Shown here: one piece after another, positions 38,740 through 51,600 of the stretch
Numbering within the stretch: position 1 is the stretch's first letter
Layout: each line of letters starts with the position of its first letter
DNA from: Crotophaga sulcirostris
Taxonomy: Eukaryota; Chordata; Aves; Cuculiformes; Crotophagidae
NCBI GenBank assembly: GCA_013397455.1
Contig: VYZB01000215.1
Span: 1,235,366 to 1,299,365, forward strand
Direction of reading: 5' to 3'
Length of the DNA stretch: 64,000 bases
The notes under the pieces: generated by a model
The model's input: only the letters and a program-made list of their open reading frames with translations
Databases searched by the model: none
Told to the model about the DNA's origin: nothing
Program-made: the position numbers and the translations under genes

Positions 38740-39000
38740 ATTATATACACCCAGACAAATTTCAGTTGTTTGCCAAGACCATTATTGGTGGTGAAATTGT
38801 CACGTGTATTTGTGCAGCTGTAGTAGAAGCACCTTGATGAAGTCTAGAAAATTACACTAATGAGCCTTGCAGTGATTTATTAACGACAGCCTGGAAGGGT
38901 GATTTAGTAATTTGCTCATAAAGAACTCCACACGCCAGTTGTTTTGCACCACACAAGAGTGTTTCCAATAGCGTACAGCAAGATACTTCTTAGCAATTAG
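38740..39000. promoter_or_regulatory. Possible conserved non-coding element with E-boxes
   Basis: Unique sequence with several factor-type words close together: CTAATTATCTAG near 38723, a TTTGCCAAG NFI-like half-site and ATTATTGG near 38769-38788, GTCACGTG at 38799-38806, and CAGCTG at 38815-38820. No open frame or repeat explains it. Enhancer function is inference; only alignment to other birds, reptiles and mammals would tell. Confidence 0.27.
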
Positions 39001-39200
39001 GTTCACATTTCAAAAACTACTGATCTTTACCAGAGTAACAGAACTAAGAAGAGAGTATTTTGACTTTCCTCTTCTGTTATTCCATCTCCACAGGTGAAGG
39101 AGACACCTCAGAAATACTGAAGGAGTCGCTCACATAGCTATGACGCTTCCTCAATTACATCTGATTAAACAGGAGTACTACAAATTCAACATCCTTTGAA

Positions 39201-39219
39201 ATTTGCATTATATGCAAAG
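39201..39219. promoter_or_regulatory. Inverted pair of octamer-like sites
   Basis: TTTGCAT at 39202-39208 and ATGCAAA at 39212-39218 are exact inverted copies separated by three bases. The left one extends to a perfect reverse octamer ATTTGCAT. Known: POU factors bind ATGCAAAT and can bind palindromic arrangements as dimers. Whether this site is bound is unknown. Confidence 0.35.
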
Positions 39220-39221
39220 TT

Positions 39222-41076
39222 GTGCCTCTCTATGAACATCTGCAATCTTGCCAGCCTAGGTGTTTCCATAAGACATTGCTTAACTTTAGAGATATTGGCT
39301 AGCAACATTGAAACAAAGAGAATTTATTACTACATCAGAGAAATTTGGGTTAAAATTTCCTTTGTTAAATTTTATTAAAACTGCTTCCTTTCTGCTACAG
39401 ATTGGCAATAAATCACAATACTAATAATTTTCTAGTTTTAATAGTATGTGTGTGTTATTACTAAAAGATAATTATATGATAGTTTAAAATACCTATGGTA
39501 CTATTCAATAATTGTTTTGTCATCCTATTTCTAATAGCATATTTCTTAGGCACAATTTATCTAAACTTTTCTGCAATAAAGGATAATAAAATTGAGAAAA
39601 AGATGAACACATTAGAGGTTATTTTAGCTGACTCCAGCCTGGCACTTGTGCATACAGAAAAGCAGCAAGTAGCTCAGGAAGGAAAAAGCATCCTCACAGT
39701 TACCTACCATAAAAAAAGCCACACTACTTCTTTGATAAGAATTAACAGTTTCATTTTGCTTTCCAGTGACCCCTCTGGCCATTTCAGGAATATCAATGAC
39801 ATATTGGGGCAGAAATCATCACAGTCATCTCAGCCAGATACGTTTGTCAGAGGACTGCCCAGGGTAAGCAAATAATAATGACAAAAGCTAGATTTGTTTT
39901 TTTAAAAAGTACACCCCATTCTTCTGTGGAAAAAAAATGAAGGAGGAAATATATTGCAAAAGATTCATGGTAGAGCAATTACATCATCCTTTAGCAAAAC
40001 CCAGTACTTCTGTATGAAAGAAATAAATAAAATATTGGGAACAGCCAAAGAAAATAATCTTTTACAGAATATCTCCTACAATTACATGGTTCTGGATAAG
40101 TACAAAATAACCTTTCCTCCCTTTTTAAAGACAGTTATATAAAACCAGCTATAAAAACACAGATCTGGTGGCCTGTCTTTGGAAGGCAGTTCCTGGAAGT
40201 GGCATACGCATTAGGTACTGTACTAAGACATGCTGAGAATTTTGAAGGGTTACAGTAAGAGAAGAGGGAGCTAAGATAATGTCGCCTCTTGAGGGAAGCA
40301 GGCTATTCCTTCATTTTGCCAAAATCATTAGTCACACAGAGCCTCATTCCTGAGTGGGATCTGCAGCTATAATTAGTGCGCAAACTCTCATTTGCATTCT
40401 TGCTTTAAAAGTTACTATTTTACATGTCAAATAACCCGTATGGATTCACTTTTAATATTAAAAGCACTGCTGTTCATAATACATATGCAGAAGGCTTTAT
40501 TACACATATTAATGTCTCATACCAGGTACCTTTTGTGTCAGGATAATGAAATATAACTTGTTAATACAGTTGTGAATCTTTTTGTTAATAGTCTGATTAT
40601 AAACGTGTTTAATCTACACAATTTTAGTAATTCTGAATCACCATTAGTCAAAAATATACCTTTTTTCCCCTTTGCACAATTTAGCCTCACATTTTCTTCC
40701 AAGTATCCTGTTCTGTCATGGCAAGTGATGCCAAAAATATTTGTAACTGTTGAGTCTCAGAAAAAGCGTGAAGACTATAGCTGAAAAATATCTCTCCTCC
40801 ATGAAGCTCTATGGCAGATCAGTTGTTGAACTTACAGGATTCAGAATCTGGGTACTAGAAAATGTCATGTAAAATGAAACATATTATTGTTAAAGAACTT
40901 GGTGTACTACCCCCACACACATTTTGAGCTCTGCTTCCATATAGCCAAAGCTAAATATGTCAGCTGGGAAGTGGTAGGAGATGCTTTCAATACCTATCTT
41001 CGTGTAAGTATCCATTAAAGGATCCTAAAACTGCAGTTAGCATAAGTCCTATGGAAACACCTGTGTCATCCATATG
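39222..41076. other. AT-rich DNA with a weak exon candidate and an octamer-bearing stretch
   Basis: There is no supportable gene. A splice-flanked open segment lies at 39767-39863 (listed separately). The 126-codon frame at 39495-39875 that contains it has no recognisable domain. Around 40340-40540 is a stretch with ATTTGCAT at 40390-40397, TATAATTAG and several TTAAT cores that again looks enhancer-like but is unproven. Confidence 0.45.
39767..39863 (+). other. Weak candidate exon
   Basis: A 97-bp segment open in the frame of 39495-39875 is preceded by a good acceptor: a TTAAC branch-like word about 20 bases upstream, then a pyrimidine-rich run ending TTTCCAG. It is followed by a fair donor, AGG then GTAAGC. 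The predicted peptide piece (about 32 residues, hydrophilic, serine- and glutamine-containing) matches no family I know. Such pairings arise by chance in 64 kb, so this is a hypothesis only. Confidence 0.12.
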
Positions 41077-41170
41077 AATAGCAAATGAATTCTTCATGAT
41101 TGGTGCTATTGCAATGAATATTAACTGAATTCCTTATGATCAGTGCTGCTAAAAAGAATATCAAATAAAA
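41077..41170 (+). repeat. Diverged 40-bp tandem duplication
   Basis: Unit one (41077-41116) and unit two (41117-41156) align without gaps at about 28 of 40 positions, sharing GAATTC, TATGAT or CATGAT, and GTGCT cores. A third, partial unit begins AATATCAAAT at 41157. It is an old local duplication, not a known satellite. Confidence 0.65.
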
Positions 41171-44100
41171 TCACAATGAAGCAATCCTTCATTTAAAGAG
41201 CTACTTCCAAAAAGTCCACCTGGCATAAACTCTAGCACAGTAACAACAGTCAGGGCAACAATTTTTGCCTGTATTATAAGTGAAAAAAAATCAACAGCAG
41301 CCTGGTAATGTATTCAGAACAATGAGCAAAAAAACCCATGATCATCTCTTATTTCTTTTAAGAGATGCTATAAGCCTAGAGCATCATTACTACGTGCTGC
41401 TTTTCCTTCTGGCAGTCTTCGATTTTCTACATCATTATTTTATGCAAAACTGTCAAAATCATCTCACTCTCTCCATTCAAATGTACTTGTCAGAGTGATT
41501 GAAGGGTTAATACAAGAGAAGCATACAAGAACCAGATAGCACTGTGCACTTAATGGGAATGTTTGGTATGTTACTCTCTCTACCATTTCTACTAGCCCTG
41601 CAAGCTGCAGGGCTAGCTTATAGATATTAATGTACTTAAAAGACTGTAATTCACTTCTTGGCAAGACTAGTATGGCTAGGAATTACATATACAGTAATTA
41701 GCAGTGAGTGTACAGATCTTCACGGTGCAGATCAGAGTCACGCTCCTCAAGGCCATTGTCTCTTTGGCTGGAGGGAGGAGACTGGCAAGAAAGCATCAAT
41801 GATTTTTCTTCATAGATGAAAGGCTGTGCCCCAGAAAACCTGAATCAGTGTGGTGACACTGTTGTCTTTCCAGTAAAAGGTAGTGTAGCAACTGGTGCCA
41901 AGAATCATAACATCGAGAAAGGAGAAAAAAAAGGCGGAAAAAAAAGGCAAAAAAACCTGCTTGAATTTCTGAAAGGATTTTTAGAGATTTTTATGCTAGA
42001 ATCACATGATAGCTTGTTGCGCTTTAGAAGCTGCTGTCTTACATTTTTGCTCAGGCTTTTTATTCCTCTGCTATGTGTCATGCCACAGGAGTATGACATC
42101 CCATGCCAGAGCCTCCATGAATCTGTGTGAAAGCAATCTGCACTACTGCAGTGTGCCCACAGAAACCGGACAGCCTGCATTTAAATACCTTCAGCAAAAG
42201 AATCAAATAAAAAATGCTAAGTTACTGCATTTGCAATGATGATACATTGCTATCAATAATACTGCAACTAAATCTGGATGGCGCTGAGCACAAGATAAGA
42301 GGATAAGTACAATGTCCTGATCATTGTGCAACCTGAGAACCGAACACTTGATTAAGTTACAGTAACTTAACAAATCAGTCCCACAGCAACCAAGCGATCG
42401 CTATCTTATGTGTACTCTCAGAGCCTTAGAGAAGCTGATCTCTATTGATTTACGACTTTAGCTCATATTTGGAGTGAAGGTATCCAGGTGTCCCAGCTTA
42501 GCTAATGGGCAACTTCTTAAGAGTGCTATGGCAATTCACATTGCAAACCCATACTATCAACTTTAATTTACAAACTGGAAAGTTTCTATTAAAAATGTAA
42601 AGATAGACTGAATAATTCACATTCCTAGAATACTTATACTCAAAACTAAGATAATGCAAAAGAGGTACATCTCATAAAAACTTTTAACTCAAGTGTGATG
42701 TATATCTAGTAGGCCATTGTTAATACATGATGTTCATTCACTGAAATCAACTGACCTGATTATTCTCCATTGTACTCATTTATTTCAAATATTAACATCC
42801 AAGAAAGAGATGCTAGGAAGTCAGTATGTAAATTTAGTAAATGTTTATGCTGATGTTGCATAAAACTAGAATAAATAACAATGCAGAGTGGCAAAAGAAA
42901 TAGAATTTACTTAAGTGAAGTATCCAAAGGAATAGAACTGTTAAAGACTGATAGAGTATCCAAAGAGTAACTCTACAAAGTGACTGAAGCATATGCACGA
43001 GCACAAGCACTCTGCTGCAACCTCACCTCTAGGCAACATGTTTTCAGCATGAGAGCACCCCCGGTAGATACTGGTCTGCTTCTGGGCAAATTCAGAAGGA
43101 TTTTGGTACTGACCATCTTGAAGCCTAATAAAAGTACAGAAAGATCTTTCTCCATCTATGCTATGTGAAAGACCTGATCTGACGAGTGCTGTTGGAGCAT
43201 TTCAACAAATCAGACTGTGTATAGAATAAAAGCAGTTTCTCCCTTTATGCCACAGGATAGCTAGATATTGCTGGTGTTGAAGCCAGAACATTAGCCCTGT
43301 GACAGAGATATTCAAATTCACATCTCCTCACCTTAGCAATATCCTAAACACAGTGTCTATTCTCGGTCTCTCCTTTTGAAGCTGTCTGATTCTGTACGGC
43401 ATACATATACACTCCTCTGTTGGAAAAAAGCATGATATAGGAAACTATAATTTGTTAATCTGGTAATCTATTTAGAAATAAGAAAATTTAAGAATCAGTC
43501 CTTCTGCCATTTTTTAAATTATTACTAAAGCCATAATTGTTTGCTAAAATAAAAAAGGTCCTTGTCATATGGTTTTCCAAACTTCCTGCTTCTAGTTGAG
43601 CCTCGCTGACCCAAGGTACCTGAATTCTTTTCTGCACAGTGGAAATGTTTTGGCATGAAGCACAACCCATGTGCCTGAGATTAACAGTTAGAATAACTTC
43701 TGATGAATAAGAAGAATAGATATAAATCTCCTTTGGCGACAAAAAGAAATTATATTTGGAGAACGCTTCAACTAGTCACATTATATAAAGACCACAGTAC
43801 TACTTCTTACTCTTCTGGCACCAGTCCTTCAAAAACTGACCTTGGCTCACTTCCTGTAAAGAAGCCATTTAGGCACCCTGATTCGGGGGAGGTTTTGGTA
43901 AATGACTTGTAAAAAAGGCTGTGTGATTCTTCGATGTTCTGAGAGACCAAAATATTCTCTAATTGCCATCCTAGGATTCTGCCCATCAGTCTGCTGCTGT
44001 TTGGGCCTCTGTTCTCAAGTATCTAATGTCCTCCACACAAGGACTGTGGTGCCAGGGGTGAGTCTTTTGATTCTACTCATTTTAGCACCTGAATCCTTTA

Positions 44101-45489
44101 ACGGGACTTATTCTAAATGTCCAAATCACTTTGAAAATAAGATTTTGATTCCTAAACCACCCAGATGGATTAACATTTTATAGCCATTAAATCCTACCTT
44201 TAAAAAAATTTACTTCACTGTCCACTGAGCTCCATAGGAGACTGTTGCTGTTCTCTGTAGAGTGGTCAAAGGGTTTTGCTTTGTTATCCTGTAAGTGAAC
44301 TTTTAAATGTGTATGAAAAAGTAACAATCTGTATAATCTTACTTTTCCCTCTGGAATCTCACCTTTTGTACATTCTGATCGTTTGATATCTGTTTCAGTG
44401 TGTCAAATAATATCTAGTGGAGTCCTGTTATCCTAATGAAATCAATATGAGAAAATAGATAGGGGCATAGTAGTAATTTTTTAAATCAAACAATAGCTCC
44501 AGGTCAAACTTTTAGGGTGAGATTTTTTCATTCTCAAACTAAGAAGCCGCACGTTTTATATTAATAGAGTATGTCTAAATTGATTGGAATTGTTTCCAAC
44601 AACAGGAACTATTGAGACAATTTTGAAATAATTGAAGTGATTTCTAAAATCACACTTTGTATACAGAGTAGGCCACAGTAAACACACAGTAAATCTTTGT
44701 TGGTGATCAATCATGTTTTGAATATTACAGAAATTCTAACACGCAGAACTACTGCAAGATTTTATTACCTTGTGGACCCTAGATAAATCTCTGGTGATAT
44801 CTTTGATTTTCTGAGTTATAAAAGCTTAAAAACTTTGTTACGTAAAGTGAATTAATAAAGATACTAGGGCTTTAAAGGTGTTTCAGCTGCTTATTTCTGA
44901 AATTATTTTAACTGGGAAAAACAAGGAAGAGTGTCACATAAGCAATATATCTCTTCACTTGAAATCTGATTTAAAATTTATGCTGTCTTGTCACAGTAAA
45001 CAATTTATCAACTTTGGTTTTTTAAATAAATATGGTTTGGGATCATGACCTGAAAACCGTTTGCCTGTTTTTATATAAATAGGCAAGGCAGATCTCAAAG
45101 CCTGTGTGTTTTAAGCAGCAAATGATTAATAAGCTGTCTACCACAGGTGATATTTTCAAGACATTTACAAAGGAAAGAATTTTTTTTTTGCTTCACTTTA
45201 ATGTTAACAGAATGAATGCAGAGAGAAAGAAATGGTAAATAGAAAATAGTATGCCTCTTCTCCACTTTGCTATAACACCCTGCATCAACTAAATGTACTA
45301 ATTTTCTTTGTAAAAAATAGCTTTTGCTGTCAGTGTTCTATAAAAACTGTTCTGTAAGATGTTAACCTGGATTTCTTTTTCTTTCAGAAAAACACTACTC
45401 ATTATCTAATCAGAAAATTTAAAATGCACTTCTTCAAGCCTGAGAAAGATAATTTCAAAAATTCCAGTAATATCTATAGTAAAGTCGAA
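41171..45489. other. Unique AT-rich DNA, no gene seen
   Basis: No exon or transposon is recognised. An A-rich run with GGCGG and GGC interruptions lies at 41925-41956. The word AGTATCCAAAG recurs 36 bp apart at 42919 and 42955, marking a small imperfect duplication. Frames near 100 codons at 41816-42130 (plus) and 41905-42180 (minus) overlap each other and are taken as chance. Confidence 0.5.
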
Positions 45490-45770
45490 AGCAAAGTGGA
45501 CTAATAAAAATCAGGCCCCTGTCTTTCGCAGCAGTCACACCTGCAGGCCTTCTGACTCTGCATCTCATAACAGAGAGGGAGGAAAGCAGCCAGCACCTCC
45601 ACCTGCCAGCATCCCTGGCCACTGGCATCCCCTTGGGCTCAGCATGCTTTCTGGCTGTTGCTTACAGCACTGCCTCTGCCCACCTCACAGGCACTGGGGT
45701 CCTTGTTCGGCACTCCTTAACCAGCAAGATAGCACCTTTCTTGCTGAAAAATACGTTAGGTCTTAACTGG
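45490..45770. other. GC-richer unclassified segment
   Basis: A short stretch rich in CCTGC, CTGGC and CACCTC words in an AT-rich setting, without a long open frame or recognisable family. It may be a decayed repeat or pseudogene piece. Confidence 0.3.
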
Positions 45771-47226
45771 AGCAGTTAAGTCCCCGAATCAGTACCCTGA
45801 AATCTATTTCTGTGTCAACCTGGAAGCACCTAAACTCTACGATACTTGAGGGTTTTTTTCCAATGACTTCCACGTATGAAGTGTATAAAAGTCCTCATAG
45901 AATGCTCTAAAGCTGAACACTTCCCAGTAAACTTCACTAGATCAGTAGGATACTGTTGCTCACTCCCAACTCCTCCACATAAGTCTTTAATTGTTTTTAT
46001 CTAAGTGAAACAAGCCCTAAAGGAAGGCTGAATTCCCTGTCCCTACCTGCGTTTATGATCAGGATTGACAGGAGAGGAGAGAGACACAGAAAATACCCTT
46101 GACCCAAGTTCCAAGGAGTGCCTTGCCTTCAGACTGCATCTCCTGCCACACAAAGTAAATTCCTCAACAGCGATTACAAATGCTACACTAGACGAGTCAG
46201 TTCGGAACCAGTGAACTGAGACCACCTTGGAAAACAATGTTTTCATTGACTCATGTTGCCATTGCAGATTTTGCTCTGAGTAAAACTTGTTTGGACTGGA
46301 AGGTAGGAAAGATTTTACATGAGCCTGAACCACACAAAGAATAACATAAAGGTCCAGAAGTAGGATCTACAGCCACCACCAGACAGGGGATTATGTGCCA
46401 TCTGAGCAAAGAATATTCGACCTTTGACAAGAGTTTTCCATATGTTGTATAGGCATATTAATTGCATATAAGCATTACAAGGTATTGATTATTATACAGT
46501 GGCAGCACTAACATTGCCTGTGCCTGTTTTAGCTAGTCATAAAGTGTTACCAGAGGCAGCCTTTTTTTTCTCTGTCCTGTAACATGTTAAGTCCTGTACC
46601 AACGCAGATGCCTAATTGTATTGCACCAAAGAGCGTGAATGCCAGGTAAGACTCTTCATTTTATTATATTTTAAAATTGAAATGACAACGGCTTTTCTTA
46701 TGTTTTAAGGAAGATAAGAGGATAGCTAGGAATATGGAATATACGAGGACAGCAGGATTTCCTTCTTGCAGGGCTGAGTGAAATATTTCTCTCCTAGCAG
46801 AGGGAGGAAGAAGGGGTATTTTATCTACTGCTACAAACACCCTGCTTGGTGCCTATTTATGATTCTATTCCAATATGCCTAGCATTTCCCCAGCAAGAAA
46901 TAAGGCTTAATGCAGAGTTCTAGTTTCATTTTTGGGGACCAGATGTTTGGAAGTTAGAGAGTAGGGCTCCTAGTGTTGTAGCACGAAAGTCCCTTTTTGG
47001 ATATAGCCGGATCTACAAGACTGAATATACATATAAAAGAAAAGACTGAATATATGAACTTCAAAGCTCTGAGTCATACAGCAAAGAAACTTTCCATAAC
47101 CAGGGGGAAACGTTGATCTTCTGAGAATATTTTTCTTTCTTAGTAGACCTCAAAGCATAAGAAAGTCCAGAAAAAATGAAGTTAATCCTAATTTAAAAAA
47201 TAGCCTTTTCAGTCATTTGTTAATTT
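45771..47226. other. Unique AT-rich DNA, no gene seen
   Basis: Nothing recognisable. The 96-codon minus-strand frame at 46043-46333 carries no motif. Confidence 0.5.
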
Positions 47227-47259
47227 TATATTATATATATTATATATATATAATATATA
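47227..47259. repeat. AT microsatellite
   Basis: A near-pure alternating TA tract with small interruptions. It can fold back on itself. Confidence 0.85.
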
Positions 47260-47498
47260 CCCCATTTTTCTCCCATAAAACGAAGTGTCTACTGGATTTA
47301 TTTTAACATATTATTTAATTATTTTCCCCTAAAAATTAGTAAGTATTTTTTACCCTGGAATTCAGACATTTAGGAAAGCATATGGAAATTCCTTAAGAAT
47401 GTAATCTAATCTTAGATTTAAGTAGAGGTCTGTGGAATCAGTGACTTTGGTTAAGACCTGAATAAATGTAGCATAAGAAATTTCTATTTCTAAACTTT

Positions 47499-47534
47499 TA
47501 TATATATATAGATAGATAGATAGATAGATAGATA
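47499..47534 (+). repeat. Compound TA-GATA microsatellite
   Basis: Six TA units (47499-47510) pass directly into six perfect GATA units (47511-47534). It is likely length-polymorphic. Confidence 0.92.
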
Positions 47535-48189
47535 TACACATATGTTTTATGATAAGCTCTTTGTCACAGGAAGGTGCTGTCTCCCATTAGCATGCCTAAC
47601 ACAACAGGACCTTAATTTTGACTAGAATCCCTGAGTCCTACTATAATAAACACATATATTTTCCTAGTTTACAGTAAAAAACATCTGAGGTTCTTTAATA
47701 TTCATCACAGTTCAGCTATTGGGACCCTCTATCCCTTGTTTCCCTACAATGAATCCCAACATGAAAATATTGTATCCCCTGAACAACTATTAGCAATATT
47801 GTAGATTGTGTCCTAGAGATGCTTTTACTGCTATTTTGTGTACACTAACAATAATCATTGTTTTCTTTGATACATTTTCTGTCTTCTAAAATATCTTCGC
47901 ATCTTGTTGACCTTTTAAATTGCTGCTTTGCTCTAGGCTGATGGCTTCAATTTATTTCCTTAATACTTCCCAATTTCTTCTCTTGCTTAGTATATAGGAT
48001 GATTGTTATATTTAGTATTTTCTAGTTTGATATTGCATTCCTGGGTTAATTATTATATATTTTCCTAGCCAAATTCCGATTTTATTTTTGCTAAAGTTAT
48101 ACAGATGATACGACACCTTTTGAATATGATTACATTACTCTGTGCTTCTTGCTGTCCTTTCAGATTCCACATAAGCTACAAATCCTTCC
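47535..48189. other. Unique AT-rich DNA, no gene seen
   Basis: AT-rich sequence between the GATA tract and the old CR1; no gene or repeat recognised. The true 5' edge of the CR1 could lie somewhat further left. Confidence 0.5.
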
Positions 48190-48690
48190 CCATCACTTGC
48201 ATTCAGACCTACATAATCATGAACAACAAAGGGCCTCAATATGACTCCTCAAAAACATTGCCTACCTTTTCCCTTTGTGACCTACACTTAAACTAGTTTT
48301 ACATCCCAGTTTCTTTGCCTTCATGATGATTTCTCTTAGCCATTAATCTCAGATGTGCTGCCTTGTCAAAGGCTTACAAGTAGACAACATCCACTGAATT
48401 TCTCTTATCTACAGTGTCAGTAATATCTTCAAAGAACTCCAGCAGGTTAGTTAAGCATGACCTCCCCTGCCTGAATCTATGTTGGTGATCCTTAATCAAA
48501 CTGATTTTCAAGCTGTTCTTTCACACTTCCTTATGGTAGTTTAATTTTCCTCACAACCCTTGTTAAACTCACTCATGTAAAAATTCTTGGATAGTCTTTA
48601 AACTTTTTTGAAGAAAGAAAAGCTGCTTGCTTTTTTTCAATCTTCAGAAATAATTCCTAGACAGATCTGCTTTAAATTTTGTCAGTAAGT
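48190..48690 (-). mobile_element. CR1: Ancient CR1 LINE fragment (RT region)
   Basis: A reverse-oriented, highly diverged piece of the CR1 reverse-transcriptase region. Seen on the plus strand in the order expected of a reversed CR1: AACAACAAAGGGCCTCAATA with TGACTCCTC, then CTTGTCAAAGGCTTAC, AGTAGACAACATCCACTG, AAGAACTCCAGCAGGTTAG, TTAAGCATGACCTCCCCTG, ATCTATGTTGGTGATCC, and TTGCTTTTTTTCAATCTTCAG. Known: this order (active-site region, then fingers/palm upstream) is shared by ancient amniote CR1 families. Both ends are ragged, no 3' tail is present and no frame is open. Confidence 0.82.
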
Positions 48691-51600
48691 AGCATTTTGT
48701 CCCTCCGGGTTCTTAATTAGTAGTTAAACAGTATGTTTTCAAAATTGGTTTTCATGAGGAAAAAAAAATCACAGAAAATGCATATTTCACGCTGTTTCTT
48801 TTAGTGGTTGTAGGGGGGGGTTGGTGTTCATGTGCATGTGCTATTTTATTACATGCACTAAAATGGAACAAAGCGTTGTTAATATAGAGTGGTAAAATTC
48901 AACAGATTTTGGTTCCTTTGCCCTCACGGTCGTGGAGAGGAGCTTTCCAGGGTGCTGTAATGCTCAGTGCTGTGGAATAGCTATCTAGAGCTGCTCCAAA
49001 TTCATTCCTCCTCTTACAGGGAGCCAAAACGCAATGTGTCATCCTGAGGGAAATGGACTTAGTGAAAAATTTACACATCTGTGGCCTCCAGTCTCTATTA
49101 CCATTACTCCCTGCGCCTTGAGGTGAAAACCCATATAATGTTGCAGCTGATAAGCAAGGCAATACACTGCCAGAACATCACTCTGTTTTTTCAGAAATTC
49201 CTGATTGAAGTTCAAGGTTATGAACTTGAGCAGCAGAACTTCAATGGGTTAGGGTTAAGTATTTCAGACATGGCATCTTCCTGTGTGGCAGCAGCTTGCT
49301 GTGACTGTTGCACTCATAAACAAAGTGAAAGTTTTTTACATTACTACAAAATGGACAAAACTTGAAGAACAGTGAAAGGTAACTACAGAAGTACCTCCAG
49401 AAAAGATAGAAATGACTGCAATTCTCTCTCTCTCATACACACTTATACACATGTATTTATACTATATTCTTTACTATCATAACTGGGCACCATAAAACTA
49501 ATGCATGCAAATCCAAATGGAAGCATTATACCAAAGCTGATTTTTTTCATCTCCTCAATATCAGTGATAATGTCAGCAGAGATGTGGAAGGTATCTCACA
49601 AGTTAAGTGGCACTGCAGACTTTGTACTAGAAGAAAAAAACAAATTTTGCCTAGGTCAAATAAATACCAACCACAGGGCAATCCCCCTGATAATAGAATA
49701 TACATTTTTTGTACGATTTCTTTGAAGATTTTATAACATGATGATTGTTAAGTCCCTAATGATAAAAGCTATTAATTACTTCCTGCAACAAGCTGAAAAT
49801 AGGTATTGCAGCACCTCTCTTTTAGGTACTTCCTGGCAAATGAACCCCAGAGTAGTATTCCTGGTGGACTACTTACAGATCCACTTTTCATAGAATAACT
49901 GAATATTCACTGAACAAGACAAAAAACCCAACTGGGAGCATGACTCTGATGTGGTGAGTAATGCTTTCTGTGTAATAGGGGACCAGTAGGAGTCCAGTTA
50001 CTCTTTCAGCAGCTTTTTTAACATTTTATATTGAATTCCTTTAAGCAAGGTTTGGAACCCAAACCTTCTACCTCCAAAGTAAACTTTAACTGGAAACTTT
50101 CACAGGACCAACAGGGGAAGTCACAGTACATGACAGAAGAAAAAAGGATGAAAGAGGATTTAACTTTCTCAGGGAAGAGGATGCTGAACGTAGATTTTTT
50201 CAAAATCTAGCTAAGTGCTCCAACAGTTAAATTATCCTGTCTATTGTGGGAAAATGAGAGGGCACTACTTCACCCCCAGGAATAGCTTACATATGGCCAA
50301 AGTTGGAAGGCGCACTTAAAGGAAGTCAAGCAGTTTTATCCCTATGGAAGAGCACCTTCCTATTGAAGACTACTATGACTGTTCAGTAACAGTCCTGTAC
50401 AAATTTACGGTATGCAACTGTTCTGAGAATGCCCAGAAAAGTAATTTTATGCTCAAAGGAAATTTTCTAAATAGGCATGTATAAATTTGGGTGTTTCTGG
50501 GGTGAAAGTAGATGTTGAATGGTAGTTCAGTAATCTAAGTACTAGATACAAATATCTTCACAATAAAGGAAGACCTTGATGCTTAAATTCTTCTGCGTAT
50601 TTATTTACCACTGAGTGTCCTCAACATCCATGAAATTAATTAGGAATTGAAGAGTTCAGCACATATCAGATCTAGCTCTTGAATTAATTACATTATATTG
50701 CATAAGAATAATCAGCAGGTTTTTATTTTCAGAATTTTTCAAGTACCTAAGCAATAATTACAAAAAAAATATTTCTAGGCAAAGAAAAGAATATTGAAGG
50801 ATTATGCCAGCAATATAACAGTAAGGAATGTTACAGTTTATCAACAAAATCTCTTCAAATAATTTTCTCTGAAGAAACACTATTCTAATCCAAGCAACTA
50901 AATTATATGCCATCTTATCATTTGGTTAAATTGGTTGATATATTCTATATGGCATTTTTCTTATGGTCAAGTGAGTAATTCTTAAAAGAGGCAAGCTTAA
51001 TATATAAACACAGTAGTACACGAAATTTTATGTCATTGAAAACCAGCATTAAAGTACTGTTACCTAAAATAAGAATTTACTTTTTAATTAAACACAGTAT
51101 TTATTTGTAAACTTAAATCTTAGATCGTATTCGTTACCTGTTTAGACATTTGTCATTTTAATAAATGTTTGATTTTTCCCAACCAAGCAGAAAACAAAAT
51201 TTGCTTGAAAAATAATTTTGTTGTCCCATTAAAACAGTCCTACTCAAAGAATTCAATCATTCCCTTGTCTTGCTGGATATTTAGATTGCAGTACTTCAGA
51301 TACATTGCATCTTGTCCGGATGTAGTCCTTTTCCAGTCATCTTTCTGAAACTTGTGTTCTTGTCAGTTCTCAAAAGCTAAGCAATGTTTTTGTTTGCACA
51401 GGACAGGAGTGATTAATGCCTTCCTTTCCTGAATAGACTCTATCAAGAAATATTCAGAAATTTCTCATTTATGGAAATGAAATAGGGCCTTTCATAAAGT
51501 AGTAAGAGCAGTGATGGGACACTTACTAACATTAATGAAATTCTGGTTTCTTCTGTCTCATGCTACTCTTGTTCATAACGGTCAGCTATGCTTTTCCTAA

